Source: Mycolicibacterium porcinum (GTDB lineage: Bacteria > Actinomycetota > Actinomycetes > Mycobacteriales > Mycobacteriaceae). From it: DNA of 64,000 nucleotides. This document shows positions 55,420 through 63,598 of the stretch, in pieces. Position 1 is the stretch's first letter, and each line of letters begins with the position of its first letter. Under the pieces are notes generated by a model. That model had not been told where the DNA came from, did not search any database, and was given only the letters and a program-made list of their open reading frames with translations. The stretch lies in assembly GCA_001942045.1 (NCBI GenBank), contig MSTD01000024.1, positions 6,831 through 70,830 of the forward strand, in the 5' to 3' direction. The translations under genes were made by a program, and so were the position numbers.

Positions 55420-55512
55420 CCAGCCGAGCCTAGTTGACCGATGCCGATGAGCCCGGGAAGCGCAGCGGCGGGTTCGGGCCCGCGGGCGCGCAGCGCCGCT
55501 TACACTCCGACC

Positions 55513-55869
55513 ATGGATCTACTACGCAACGTAGTTGTTTACGCGCATCTCATCGGTTTCGCGGTCATGGTCGGCGCCTGGATCGCCGAGGCAGCGGCCC
55601 GACGCTTTCTGATCACCCCGGTGATGACCTACGGCATGACGCTGTCGCTCATCACCGGTCTGGCCCTGGCCGCGCCGTGGCCGGCCGGCATCGTCCTGAA
55701 CTATCCCAAGATCGGTACCAAGCTGATCATCCTGATCGCGCTCGGTGCGGTACTGGGCATCGGCACCGCACGCCAGCGGCGCGCGGGCGGCCAACCGGTC
55801 ATGGGCCTGTTCATCGCCGCGGGTGTGCTGCCCCTGCTCGCGTCGGCAATCGCGGTGCTGTGGAACTGA
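55513..55869 (+). CDS. Small integral membrane protein, function unknown
   Basis: The 118-residue protein has four hydrophobic helices (around residues 5-27, 33-55, 67-85 and 93-115). The first begins VVVYAHLIGFAVMVGAWIAE, with a conserved-looking His and Trp, and LNYPKIGTKLIILIALG follows. The arrangement recalls four-helix membrane proteins of the CopD/DUF type, but no function can be named. ATG 55513 is chosen because the codons above it are not membrane-like. Confidence 0.75.
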   Translation: MDLLRNVVVYAHLIGFAVMVGAWIAEAAARRFLITPVMTYGMTLSLITGLALAAPWPAGIVLNYPKIGTKLIILIALGAVLGIGTARQRRAGGQPVMGLFIAAGVLPLLASAIAVLWN

Positions 55870-55900
55870 GGCCACGGCCGAAGCTGAGCTGAACCTGAGA

Positions 55901-55952
55901 CGTTCCCGTAAAGTTAACTGGCAAACAACAATTGTCGGCAGGTACGGGAACG
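55901..55952. repeat. Perfect 10-base inverted repeat abutting a start codon
   Basis: CGTTCCCGTA (55901-55910) is the exact complement of TACGGGAACG (55943-55952). The right arm ends directly before ATG 55953. The 32-base loop is AT-rich and includes GTTAAC and CAATTGT. It could be an operator pair or an RNA stem that hides the start region. Confidence 0.5.
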
Positions 55953-56384
55953 ATGGGTCACAGACACGCCATGGCAACCGCCAAGGTCATGCGCACGGCG
56001 GCATTCACCGGATGCGATTCACCGCACGGTGACGTCCGCGTGCGGACGCGGACGCGTCCCGCGGCGTCCGCTCGTCAAACCCACCACGGCCTGTTCGAGC
56101 AGCCGCGGCGACGCCGGTACATCGGACAGCTGAAGACCTCGACATCCACGGTGGCCGGCCGGTCACCGTGGATGAACGATCGCGTCACCGTGCTGCGCGG
56201 CTTCCTGGCCGATCTGCACGGGCTGCACCTCCCGCCGGAGATGGCCCGGGTCCAGGTGGCCGGCCACATCGAGCTCCTGGTTTCTGTGCTGCGGCTGAAC
56301 CGCCAGACCGCGCGCCAGTTCGTGACCGACGACGTGCTGCGCGAGATGGCCATCGACATCGCGACCGCCGTCGCTTCGGAGTAG
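55953..56384 (+). CDS. Hypothetical protein, 143 residues
   Basis: I do not recognise the family. The N-terminal 70 residues are basic and Thr/Arg/His-rich, without order. The C-terminal 70 residues, from MNDRVTVLRGFLADLHGLHL to MAIDIATAVASE, look like a helical domain with normal codon bias. If only that part is real, the start would be ATG 56172. ATG 55953 is chosen because the inverted repeat ends just before it. A terminator-like hairpin follows at 56497. Confidence 0.5.
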   Translation: MGHRHAMATAKVMRTAAFTGCDSPHGDVRVRTRTRPAASARQTHHGLFEQPRRRRYIGQLKTSTSTVAGRSPWMNDRVTVLRGFLADLHGLHLPPEMARVQVAGHIELLVSVLRLNRQTARQFVTDDVLREMAIDIATAVASE

Positions 56385-56410
56385 CAGCCGCTGGCTCTGG
56401 GGGCGATGCG

Positions 56411-56469
56411 TCGAGATCTACGCCAGGGTCGTTGCGACACGCGAATCACAGCCCTGGTGTCGATCTCGA
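56411..56469. repeat. Inverted-repeat element, REP-like candidate
   Basis: TCGAGATCTACGCCAGGGT (56411-56429) is the near complement (16 of 19) of GCCCTGGTGTCGATCTCGA (56451-56469), with a 21-base centre. It lies between the hypothetical gene and the tRNA genes, has no coding sense and is unlike the terminator after it. A second copy in the window was not noticed. Confidence 0.5.
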
Positions 56470-56496
56470 TGAAACAAGGCCCTCGAACAAACAAAC

Positions 56497-56524
56497 CGAG
56501 GCGCGGTCCGTAGACCGCGCCTCG
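56497..56524. terminator. Intrinsic terminator, perfect 12-base stem
   Basis: CGAGGCGCGGTC (56497-56508) and GACCGCGCCTCG (56513-56524) pair perfectly with a 4-base loop, followed by ACTTTT on the plus strand and by GGTTTGTTTG on the minus strand. It can end transcripts from both sides, including the tRNA-Arg transcript. Confidence 0.85.
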
Positions 56525-56535
56525 ACTTTTCAGAG

Positions 56536-56608
56536 TGCGCCCGAAGGGATTCGAACCCCTAACCTTCTGATCCGTAGTCAGATGCTCTATCCGTTGAGCT
56601 ACGGGCGC
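56536..56608 (-). tRNA. tRNA-Arg(ACG)
   Basis: The 73-base minus-strand gene folds normally. The acceptor arms GCGCCCG and CGGGCGC pair, and the D arm is AGCTCAACGGATAGAGC. The anticodon stem TCTGA/TCAGA encloses CTACGGA, with anticodon ACG, and the T arm is AGGGGTTCGAATCCCTT. The 3' CCA is not encoded. Its A34 is the standard target of TadA, which is encoded at 37433-37894. Confidence 0.95.
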
Positions 56609-56645
56609 CTAGCGTTATTCAGTTGTGTGGTTGACAAGTCAACCT

Positions 56646-56737
56646 TGGCGGAGGCGAGAGGATTTGAACCTCCGGTCCCCGGTAAGGGGGACAACTCATT
56701 AGCAGTGAGTCCCATTCGGCCGCTCTGGCACGCCTCC
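56646..56737 (-). tRNA. tRNA-Ser(GCT)
   Basis: This class II tRNA has acceptor arms GGAGGCG and CGCCTCC, anticodon stem ACTCA/TGAGT around CTGCTAA (anticodon GCT), and a long variable arm CCCCCTTACCGGGG. The T loop is GGTTCAAATCC, and a genomically encoded CCA is included in the coordinates. It reads AGC/AGU codons. It lies 37 bases from tRNA-Arg and may share its transcript. Confidence 0.95.
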
Positions 56738-56825
56738 TTTGAACTTCTGTGAGGGTACCGGACTCCGTCCTGTCGCCCGAAACCGCCGAGGGCACACAGT
56801 ACACAGCCTCCCCTATTCTGGCCAA

Positions 56826-57917
56826 GTGAGTATCCGTCTGCGCCCCGAAATGGCCGACCTTCCGGCGTACGCACCAGGCAAAACAGTCCCGGGCGCAATC
56901 AAGATCGCGAGCAACGAAACGGTGTTTCCGCCGCTTCCCAGCGTGCGCGAGGCGATCCTCAAAGCCACCGAGAACATCAACCGCTACCCCGACAACGGGT
57001 ATCTTGACCTGCGCGAACACCTCGCCAAGCACTTGCAGGGCGGGGCCTTCGCGGCAGAAAATATTTCCGTGGGCTGCGGATCGGTGAGCCTGTGCCAGCA
57101 GTTGATACAAATCACATCCGCCGCCGGCGACGAAGTCGTCTACGGATGGCGCAGTTTCGAGATCTATCCGCTGCAGATCCGGACCGCAGGCGCGACGGGC
57201 GTCCCGGTCCCGCTGCGTGACGAGATTCACGATCTCGACGCGATGCTCGCCGCGATCACCGACCGCACCCGGCTGATCTTCGTCTGCAACCCGAACAACC
57301 CGACTTCCACCGTCGTCGAGCCCGAGGCGCTGGCCCGGTTCGTGGCGGCGGTGCCCGACGACATCCTGATCGTGCTCGACGAGGCCTACGTGGAATACAT
57401 CCGCGACGGCTTGGTGCCCGACAGCTTCGGACTGGTCCGCGCGCACCGCAATGTGGTTGTTCTGCGCACCTTCTCGAAGGCCTACGGGTTGGCCGGCATG
57501 CGCGTCGGGTACGCCGTCGCCGATCCGGAGATCATCACCGCGCTGGGCAAGGTCTACGTGCCGTTCAGCGCGACGAGCGTGTCGCAGGCCGCGGCCATCG
57601 CCAGCCTGGAGGCCGCCGACGAACTGCTGGCCCGCACCGACGCCGTCGTCGGCGAGCGCGTCCGGGTCAGCGCGGCCCTGCGCGACGCCGGCTACGAGCT
57701 CCCGCCCTCGCAGGCGAACTTCGTCTGGCTGCCGTTGGCCGAACGCACCCAGGACTTCGTGGCCAGGGCCGCCGACAACCGGCTGATCGTGCGCCCGTAC
57801 GGTGAGGACGGCGTGCGGGTCACCATCGGGGCCCCGCACGAGAACGATGCCTTCCTGGAATTCGCCACCCGCTGGATCGCGGGTGACGCCGGGACTCGGA
57901 CAGGAGAGACGAAGTGA
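56826..57917 (+). CDS. hisC2: Histidinol-phosphate/aromatic aminotransferase HisC2
   Basis: The 363-residue PLP enzyme is of the HisC family, with SNETVFPPLPSVREAI at the N-terminus. Asn is in CNPNNPTST and Asp in IVLDEAYVEY. The PLP Lys is in RTFSKAYGLAGMRVGY, and the substrate Arg is near the end. M. tuberculosis HisC2 (Rv3772) is recalled as preferring aromatic amino acids, so it could serve the tyrosine branch fed by TyrA (38481). The GTG at 56826 is used; an upstream open frame overlaps the tRNA-Ser region. It overlaps the next gene by 4 bases. Confidence 0.92.
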   Translation: MSIRLRPEMADLPAYAPGKTVPGAIKIASNETVFPPLPSVREAILKATENINRYPDNGYLDLREHLAKHLQGGAFAAENISVGCGSVSLCQQLIQITSAAGDEVVYGWRSFEIYPLQIRTAGATGVPVPLRDEIHDLDAMLAAITDRTRLIFVCNPNNPTSTVVEPEALARFVAAVPDDILIVLDEAYVEYIRDGLVPDSFGLVRAHRNVVVLRTFSKAYGLAGMRVGYAVADPEIITALGKVYVPFSATSVSQAAAIASLEAADELLARTDAVVGERVRVSAALRDAGYELPPSQANFVWLPLAERTQDFVARAADNRLIVRPYGEDGVRVTIGAPHENDAFLEFATRWIAGDAGTRTGETK

Positions 57918-58375
57918 ACGGTGCACGCGGCACGTTCGACGGATTCGTCAGCCGCGAGGGGCAGATCCCCGACGCCGAACTCGACGCCTTCTGGGCCGTC
58001 CTGGCGCCCGCGAGCATCAATTTCATGATCGGCGAGTGGAAGGGCGGCGCGTTCGACACCGGCCACCCCGTCAGTGGCTTGCTGCACAAGGCGAACTGGT
58101 TCGGAAAGACGATGCTGTCGCCCAGCGACGTGCTGCCAATCGTGTGTCTCGATGACGCCGGCAACAAGTTCAACAACGACAAACTCAGCAAGGGCGGCGC
58201 CAGCCTCTGGCTTGAGGAGTTTCGCGGCGAGGTGACCGCCACCATGGTCTACGACGGCCAACCGATCCACGACCACTTCAAGAAAGTGGACGACAACACC
58301 GTGATGGGCATCATGAACGGCAAAGCCGGTCTCCAAGACGGCCGCTACGGCTACTTCTACCTGCAGCGCGTCTAA
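57914..58375 (+). CDS. DUF4334/GXWXG domain protein
   Basis: The 153-residue protein has an N-terminal GXWXG motif in MIGEWKGGAFDTGHP and a C-terminal DUF4334 part with DDNTVMGIMNGK and GYFYLQRV. The pair is common in actinobacteria, sometimes near lipid or stress genes. The role is unknown. It starts in a GTGA overlap with hisC2 and is therefore co-translated. It overlaps the convergent gene by 4 bases. Confidence 0.85.
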   Translation: MNGARGTFDGFVSREGQIPDAELDAFWAVLAPASINFMIGEWKGGAFDTGHPVSGLLHKANWFGKTMLSPSDVLPIVCLDDAGNKFNNDKLSKGGASLWLEEFRGEVTATMVYDGQPIHDHFKKVDDNTVMGIMNGKAGLQDGRYGYFYLQRV

Positions 58376-58911
58376 GGGCGTCGCCCGGTAAACGCCAGCA
58401 ACCGGTCGAGTGCCGGCGCGTCGTCGGCAACCGCGACCGGGTCGTCGAAGCCGGCACGCACCCGTCCCTCAGGTGTGAGGACGGCGCGGGACCATTCCAG
58501 GATCTGTTCGGGAGCGTCGTCCGATACCTCGACCGTCTGCCCCGTCGCCTTGGCGTAATCCCAGGCGTGCACCAGGAATTCCAGCGACAGGATCTGAGCC
58601 GGGATGGGCGCGGGCATCTCGCCTGCCCCGAACGGCACCGTGCCGTCGACCCCGCGCCGACGCCATGCTGCCACGGCGGGCCGCGCCGCGCCGAGCACCT
58701 GGTCCTCCACCGGACTGTCAGCGTCGCGTTCGGGAATCTGCGCGCCGGCCGCCGAACCGATCACGGTGATCGAGTTCAGCAGGTGGTCCGTCAACCCCGC
58801 GACGTCGAACTCGCGACAAGGTGTCGGACGGGACAGATCATTCGCAGTGACGCCGTGCAGCACGCGTTGCAGCACGTCGAGTGTGGCCTCGGCGCTATCG
58901 AGTTCATCCAT
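58372..58911 (-). CDS. TIGR03086-type DinB-like protein (Rv3773c-like)
   Basis: The 179-residue protein has the helical-bundle fold of mycothiol-dependent maleylpyruvate isomerase relatives. It has PTPCREFDVAGLTDHLLNSI, where His is one metal ligand, and the later HAWDYAKATGQ carrying the second metal His and Asp. Mycothiol transfer is a known role in relatives, but not shown here. ATG 58911 is chosen; an open frame extends upstream into the divergent echA21 promoter. Confidence 0.82.
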   Translation of the reverse strand: MDELDSAEATLDVLQRVLHGVTANDLSRPTPCREFDVAGLTDHLLNSITVIGSAAGAQIPERDADSPVEDQVLGAARPAVAAWRRRGVDGTVPFGAGEMPAPIPAQILSLEFLVHAWDYAKATGQTVEVSDDAPEQILEWSRAVLTPEGRVRAGFDDPVAVADDAPALDRLLAFTGRRP

Positions 58912-58930
58912 ACTCGGTAGTGTCCACCCC

Positions 58931-59746
58931 ATGTCTGACACGTACGAGTCCGTTTCCGTCGAGATCAAGGACCACGTCGCCCAGGTGACGTTGCTGGGTC
59001 CCGGCAAGGGCAACGCGATGGGTCCGGCGTTCTGGGCTGAGATGCCCGACGTGTTCGGCTCGCTCGATGCCGACGCGGACGTCCGCGCGATCGTGCTGAC
59101 CGGTTCGGGCAAGAACTTCAGCTACGGCCTCGACCTGCCGGCGATGGGCGCGAGCATGCCCGGGTTGGACGCCGGTGCGAAGGCACGCGCCGACTTCCAC
59201 ACCACACTGCGCAAGATGCAGGGCGCCATCACGTCTGTCGCCGACTGCCGCACGCCGACCATCGCCTCGATCCACGGCTGGTGCATCGGCGGCGGCGTCG
59301 ACCTCATCAGTGCGGTCGACATCCGCTATGCCAGCACCGACGCGAAGTTCTCGGTACGCGAGACCAAGCTCGCCATCGTCGCCGACGTGGGCAGCCTGGC
59401 CCGGCTGCCGCTGATCCTGTCCGACGGGCATCTGCGCGAGCTGGTGTTGACGGGCAAGGACATTGACGCCGCGCGCGCCGAGAAGATCGGTCTGGTCAAC
59501 GATGTGTACGCCGACGCCGACGCCTCGCTGGCCGCTGCACACGCCACGGCCGCTGAGATCGCCGCCAACCCGCCGCTGACCGTCGCCGGGGTCAAGGACG
59601 TGCTCGACCAACAGCGCACCGCCAGAGTCGCCGAGAGCCTGCGTTACGTGGCGGCCTGGAACTCGGCCTTCCTGCCGTCGAAGGATCTGGCCGAGGCGGT
59701 CACCGCGATGTTCCAGAAGCGCCCGCCGCAGTTCACCGGGGAATAG
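58931..59746 (+). CDS. echA21: Enoyl-CoA hydratase/isomerase EchA21, dienoyl-CoA isomerase-like
   Basis: The 271-residue crotonase-fold enzyme has the CoA-binding oxyanion pair in FSYGLDLPAM and HGWCIGGGVDL. Three acidic residues, Asp124, Glu144 and Asp152 (in GGGVDL, VRETKL and VADVGS), match in identity and spacing (20 and 8 residues) the catalytic set Asp176, Glu196 and Asp204 of mammalian delta3,5-delta2,4-dienoyl-CoA isomerase. It therefore probably shifts double bonds during beta-oxidation of unsaturated acyl-CoAs. It is divergent from the DinB-like gene and overlaps the epimerase gene by 14 bases at the end. Confidence 0.9.
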   Translation: MSDTYESVSVEIKDHVAQVTLLGPGKGNAMGPAFWAEMPDVFGSLDADADVRAIVLTGSGKNFSYGLDLPAMGASMPGLDAGAKARADFHTTLRKMQGAITSVADCRTPTIASIHGWCIGGGVDLISAVDIRYASTDAKFSVRETKLAIVADVGSLARLPLILSDGHLRELVLTGKDIDAARAEKIGLVNDVYADADASLAAAHATAAEIAANPPLTVAGVKDVLDQQRTARVAESLRYVAAWNSAFLPSKDLAEAVTAMFQKRPPQFTGE

Positions 59747-60641
59747 GCCGCCAGCCGAGCTCGGCCTTGGCCTTCGCGTTCGACACCGGGAGCCAGGCTT
59801 GCCCGAATGCGGTTGCCGGGTACGAGGCAACCAGCCCGACCAGTCGATGCGAGACCGGCAGCGGTCGCGGCCGGTGTAGCTTGCGGCTCAGCTCCCTGGC
59901 GTAGTCGCCGAAGGACTGCGGTCGATCGTCGACGATGTTGTAGATCTGTCCGCCCCGCCCCTTGTCGAGGGCGTTGGCGGTGGCCCGGGCGACATCGTCG
60001 ATGTGCACCCAGGACAGAATTCCGGGACCGGTCAGGGCCGGCATTGCCCACCACTTGGCGAGGCGCCGGAACAAGTCGTCGTGGGTGACGCCGGGGCCGT
60101 AGAAAACGCCGTACCGCAACACGATTCCCTCGGTGCCGCTGTGGTCACCGGAGCTCAGCACGGTGCGTTCCATACCCCGAAGCGCCTCCAGGAATTCGGC
60201 CCCGTGCGGCGGTGGCGGACCTGGATAGGGATCGCTCTCGTCGATCCGGGCCGGACCGCCCGCGCCATACCCGTAGGCGAAGATGACCGATTCCGCGACC
60301 ACCCGACGCACACCGGCGCGCTGGGCCGCGGCCACCAAATTCGGGGCCCCCCGGCTCCATAGCTCGGTGGCCGGGCGGAAGTCCTTGGGCCGCTTCGGCC
60401 CCCACTTGGGCAGCGTCGTCAGCAGGCTCACCACCGCCTCGGGCGCGAATTCGGCCATCACGGAGTCGATCTGGGCCGCATCGAGGACGTCGGCCACCAC
60501 GGGCTTAGCCCCGGTCGCCGAGATCTGGGCGGTCTTGCCCGAGGAACGGGTCACCCCGATGACCTCGTGGCCCCGCGCATCGAGTTCATGCAGCAACGGG
60601 ATTCCCGGGACGCTGGTCGCACCGGCCACCAGGACACGCAT
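59733..60641 (-). CDS. NAD(P)-dependent epimerase/dehydratase (atypical SDR)
   Basis: The 302-residue protein has a Rossmann motif MRVLVAGATSVPG, an unusual variant in which the final GxxG reads GATSVPG. It then has VVADVLDAAQ, the substrate-side SVIFAYGYGAGGPA where Tyr may act, and IYNIVDDRP near the end. Extended SDRs of this type act on sugar nucleotides or polyketide-like substrates; the classical YxxxK is not clear. It follows the small membrane-protein gene without a gap and is likely co-transcribed with it. Confidence 0.82.
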   Translation of the reverse strand: MRVLVAGATSVPGIPLLHELDARGHEVIGVTRSSGKTAQISATGAKPVVADVLDAAQIDSVMAEFAPEAVVSLLTTLPKWGPKRPKDFRPATELWSRGAPNLVAAAQRAGVRRVVAESVIFAYGYGAGGPARIDESDPYPGPPPPHGAEFLEALRGMERTVLSSGDHSGTEGIVLRYGVFYGPGVTHDDLFRRLAKWWAMPALTGPGILSWVHIDDVARATANALDKGRGGQIYNIVDDRPQSFGDYARELSRKLHRPRPLPVSHRLVGLVASYPATAFGQAWLPVSNAKAKAELGWRPIPR

Positions 60642-61064
60642 CTACCGTTCTCCTGTCTTGTCGTCGGACATGCTGGCGCGCAAGGCGATTGCCAACAGCA
60701 CCGTCGTCACCACCAGGCCCGCGGCTTCCAGCCAACCGACCCAGGTGCCGGCGGCGTGATTCGTGTCGACCAGGTGGCTCACCGAATGCAGGGCCCAGTG
60801 ACCGGTGGCGAAGGCCAGCGCGGGCACGCGCCAGCGCGGCCACCTGAGCGCCGCCAGCATCATCAGTCCGAGTGGCAACTCGAACGATGCGTTGTCGCGG
60901 ATGTAGTGATCGTTGCGCACACCGAAGGCGCCGAGCGTGTCGTAGAACGTGCCGGGTGCCAGCAGCATGAACAGACCGAGGCCCACCGAGTACACGCCGA
61001 ACACGGCGAGGACCACCTCGGGATAGCGCCGGGTTTGCGTCACCGGGCCCGCAGCGTTGGCCAT
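60642..61064 (-). CDS. Small membrane protein, function unknown
   Basis: The 140-residue protein has four hydrophobic segments (residues about 18-37, 62-75, 80-97 and 108-128). Between helices it has a conserved-looking polar stretch GVRNDHYIRDNASFELPLG, and HWALHSVSHL lies in the third segment. The His-rich pattern recalls small DoxX- or DUF4345-like proteins, but I cannot name the function. The start ATG at 61064 is divergent from the MocR gene by 46 bases. Its stop directly abuts the start of the epimerase gene. Confidence 0.75.
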   Translation of the reverse strand: MANAAGPVTQTRRYPEVVLAVFGVYSVGLGLFMLLAPGTFYDTLGAFGVRNDHYIRDNASFELPLGLMMLAALRWPRWRVPALAFATGHWALHSVSHLVDTNHAAGTWVGWLEAAGLVVTTVLLAIALRASMSDDKTGER

Positions 61065-61110
61065 GTCATCACGCTAACGCCGCAGTGGTCTCCGAGTAGG
61101 CTCCAATTTC

Positions 61111-62508
61111 ATGGCAACTTCGGGTACCAGTTCGGCCCCGGAACTGCTGGTCGAACTGAACCGCGGCAGCAATCGGCCGTTGCATAGTCAGCTCGCCGAC
61201 GGACTGCGCGACGCCATCCGGTCCGGCCGGCTGACTCCCGGCACCCGGCTACCGTCCACCCGCGTCTTGTCGGCCGACCTCGGGGTGTCGCGCCGGCTCG
61301 TGGTCGAGGCCTACAGCCAGCTGACCGCCGAAGGATTCCTGCACAGCAACCAGGGCGCTTGCACCCGGGTAGCGGCCGTCGACACCACACCCGTCAGCCG
61401 TGTGCAGTCCGACCGGACCCGGCCCCGCTTCGACATCGACTTCGCGCCCGGTTCACCGGATCTCACCAGTTTCCCGCGTCAGGCCTGGCTGCGGGCCATG
61501 CGTCAAGGCCTGGCCGAGATCGAGTCCAGCGCATTCGGCTACGTGGCCCCACACGGGCTGCCGGCGGCCCGCACCGCAGTGGCCGACTACCTGCAGCGCA
61601 CCAGGGGTGTGGTCGCCGACCCGCGCCTGGTGGTGTTGTGTTCGGGTGCAACGCAAGCCGTCGCGCTGCTGGCCCGATGCCTGGACGGCCCGGTGGCGAC
61701 GGAGGATCCGGGATTCTGGCTACACCGGATGGTTCTGCGGCACAACGGCATCGATCCACTGCCGATCCCCGTGGACGAAAACGGCATCGACGTCGGCGCG
61801 CTGGCCGCCAGCGGGGCGAGAACGGCGCTGACCACCCCGGCGCACCAATCGCCGACCGGTGTGGTGCTCTCGGCGTCCCGGCGCACCGAACTGCTGGAAT
61901 GGGCGCAACCCGGACGGTTGATCATCGAGGACGACTACGACGCCGAGTACCGCTACGACCGGGCGCCGGTGGGCGCGCTACAGGGGGTCGCACCCGACCG
62001 GGTGGTGTACCTCGGCTCGACCAGCAAGACCCTGGCGCCCGGACTGCGCATCGGTTGGATGGTGGTGCCCGCGCATTTGATCGAGCGGGTGAGAACCGCC
62101 AAAGGCCTTGCCGATACCGGCAGTTCGGTGATGGATCAGATCGCGTTCAGCCAATTCCTGACCTCAGGCGCGTACGACCGCCACCTCCGTCAGATGCGTC
62201 GCCGCTATCCGACCCGGCGCGCAGCCCTGCTGGACGCGCTGTCGCGCCACCTGCCGCAGGCCGAGGTTCTCGGCGCGGCCGCCGGAGTACACCTGACCGT
62301 GCGGTTCCCGGCCGGCTTTCCCATCGAGGAACTCACCCGCCGCGCCACCGAGTCACGTATCCGACTCGAGCCCTTGGGGCCGTGCTACGCCGACACCGAC
62401 AATGCGCCGCCGGGACTGATCCTCGGCTATGCCAACGTCACCGAATCCCAGATCGCCACCGGCGTCGAGCTACTCGGCCACCTCGCCCGTCAACTGGGCG
62501 CAGAATGA
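61111..62508 (+). CDS. MocR/PdxR-type PLP-dependent regulator
   Basis: The 465-residue protein fuses a GntR winged helix (residues about 15-85, with LADGLRDAIRSGRLTPGTRL, then PSTRVLSADLGVSR) to an aminotransferase fold. That fold carries the Asp in IIEDDYDAEYRYD and the PLP-binding Lys in GSTSKTLAPGLRIGW. MocR proteins sense PLP or amino acids and control nearby genes. It is divergent from the small membrane protein and epimerase genes, its most likely target. It is followed after 11 bases by a convergent small gene. Confidence 0.9.
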   Translation: MATSGTSSAPELLVELNRGSNRPLHSQLADGLRDAIRSGRLTPGTRLPSTRVLSADLGVSRRLVVEAYSQLTAEGFLHSNQGACTRVAAVDTTPVSRVQSDRTRPRFDIDFAPGSPDLTSFPRQAWLRAMRQGLAEIESSAFGYVAPHGLPAARTAVADYLQRTRGVVADPRLVVLCSGATQAVALLARCLDGPVATEDPGFWLHRMVLRHNGIDPLPIPVDENGIDVGALAASGARTALTTPAHQSPTGVVLSASRRTELLEWAQPGRLIIEDDYDAEYRYDRAPVGALQGVAPDRVVYLGSTSKTLAPGLRIGWMVVPAHLIERVRTAKGLADTGSSVMDQIAFSQFLTSGAYDRHLRQMRRRYPTRRAALLDALSRHLPQAEVLGAAAGVHLTVRFPAGFPIEELTRRATESRIRLEPLGPCYADTDNAPPGLILGYANVTESQIATGVELLGHLARQLGAE

Positions 62509-62519
62509 GGGAAGGCGCG

Positions 62520-62669
62520 TCAGCGGGCTTCTTTGGCCGACTTCCGCTGCGCCAGCTGGTACTTCACGAGAGCCACCAGCGCCTTGGGATTCCGCGCGAA
62601 CGCGCCCGCGGCCTGAAGGTACAACTTGGCCTTCTGGCCCACCGTCAGCTGCTGCTCTTGTTCGGTCAC
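62520..62669 (-). CDS. Small basic protein, 49 residues
   Basis: This gene is too short for usual thresholds but is well supported. A strong GGGGAGGG site lies just before GTG 62669. The frame reads MTEQEQQLTVGQKAKLYLQ, continues AAGAFARNPKALVALVKYQL and ends AQRKSAKEAR. The predicted product is one or two amphipathic helices, very basic at its end. I know no family for it. It converges on the MocR gene and lies 60 bases after the cutinase start side, on the same strand as that gene's downstream end. Confidence 0.75.
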   Translation of the reverse strand: MTEQEQQLTVGQKAKLYLQAAGAFARNPKALVALVKYQLAQRKSAKEAR

Positions 62670-62729
62670 TGACCCTCCCCTGTCCGAGAAAACGTGCTCG
62701 AACAGTAGCGTGCGCCGGTTTGAGGGTTA

Positions 62730-63455
62730 CTACCGCCCGGCGGCCTGGTCGACGCTCTGGTCTGCCCGCTTGACGCCCAGCTTGCCGACCACGTAATCCG
62801 CGGCCTGATCCGTCAGCCCGTTGACCGCGTACAAGTTGTGCGCATTGTTGTCACCGCCGGTGGGGGAGCACACCGGATCCTCCGGAATGCACAGGTCGTC
62901 CGTCTTGGCGGCGTACCGGGCGCCGACCGTGATCGGCGGTGCGCCGGTGTAGATCATCTGCAGGAAGCCACTCGAGGGCTTGCCGAACAACGCCACCGCG
63001 GCGACATGGTCAGCCACCTCAGCGGGAAGCGGGCCGCTGATGCTCGGCGGCAACACGAACCCCTGCGGCACCGTGTCCTCCGTCAGGTAGGCGGCCACCG
63101 CCGCACCCTGCGAGAAACCGCCCAGCACGATCTTGGTGCCGGGGCAGGCCGCCACAGTCGCGCGGACCTTGTTGCTCGCATCGGCCACGCCGTCGGCCGC
63201 GGTGGCAAAGTCAAGTGACGCTGGGTAATTCACCGCGTAGACATCGATCGACTTGCCGCCGGCCCTGGCCCGCAACGCGTCCACGAACGCGTCCCCGACG
63301 CCGCCGACCCCCGGCGGTTCGAACGTGCCCCGGGCGAATATCACCTGCACATCCGCACAGGAGTCCGCGGAAGCCTGACCGGCGGCGGCAATGCACCCGC
63401 CCGCCACGAACGCCGCCGACGCGACCGCGCCCAACCAACGACCAATCCGATTCAT
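62730..63455 (-). CDS. Cutinase-family exported esterase
   Basis: The 241-residue precursor has a signal peptide ending in AGQASA, with mature start DSCADVQVIFARGTFEPPG. The catalytic Ser115 is in LGGFSQGAAV; Asp and His likely lie in KTDDLCIPEDPVC and DNNAHNLY. The two Cys pairs of the family are visible. Mycobacterial cutinase-like proteins are secreted esterases, lipases or phospholipases. ATG 63455 is preferred over 63491. The C-terminal 20 residues are polar. It could act on host or storage lipids; not shown. Confidence 0.9.
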   Translation of the reverse strand: MNRIGRWLGAVASAAFVAGGCIAAAGQASADSCADVQVIFARGTFEPPGVGGVGDAFVDALRARAGGKSIDVYAVNYPASLDFATAADGVADASNKVRATVAACPGTKIVLGGFSQGAAVAAYLTEDTVPQGFVLPPSISGPLPAEVADHVAAVALFGKPSSGFLQMIYTGAPPITVGARYAAKTDDLCIPEDPVCSPTGGDNNAHNLYAVNGLTDQAADYVVGKLGVKRADQSVDQAAGR

Positions 63456-63598
63456 ACCCGACCACCCACGCTCGTCCCGACCTACGCCCAAACGTTCCGT
63501 ACCAACACCTCCTCGATACCCAAGATCAACGCGGGGCGAATCTCTCCGGGGGTGTGATGTCCGACACGTTCAGCGCGCTGGGCGCGGTCGTCGAGTTG

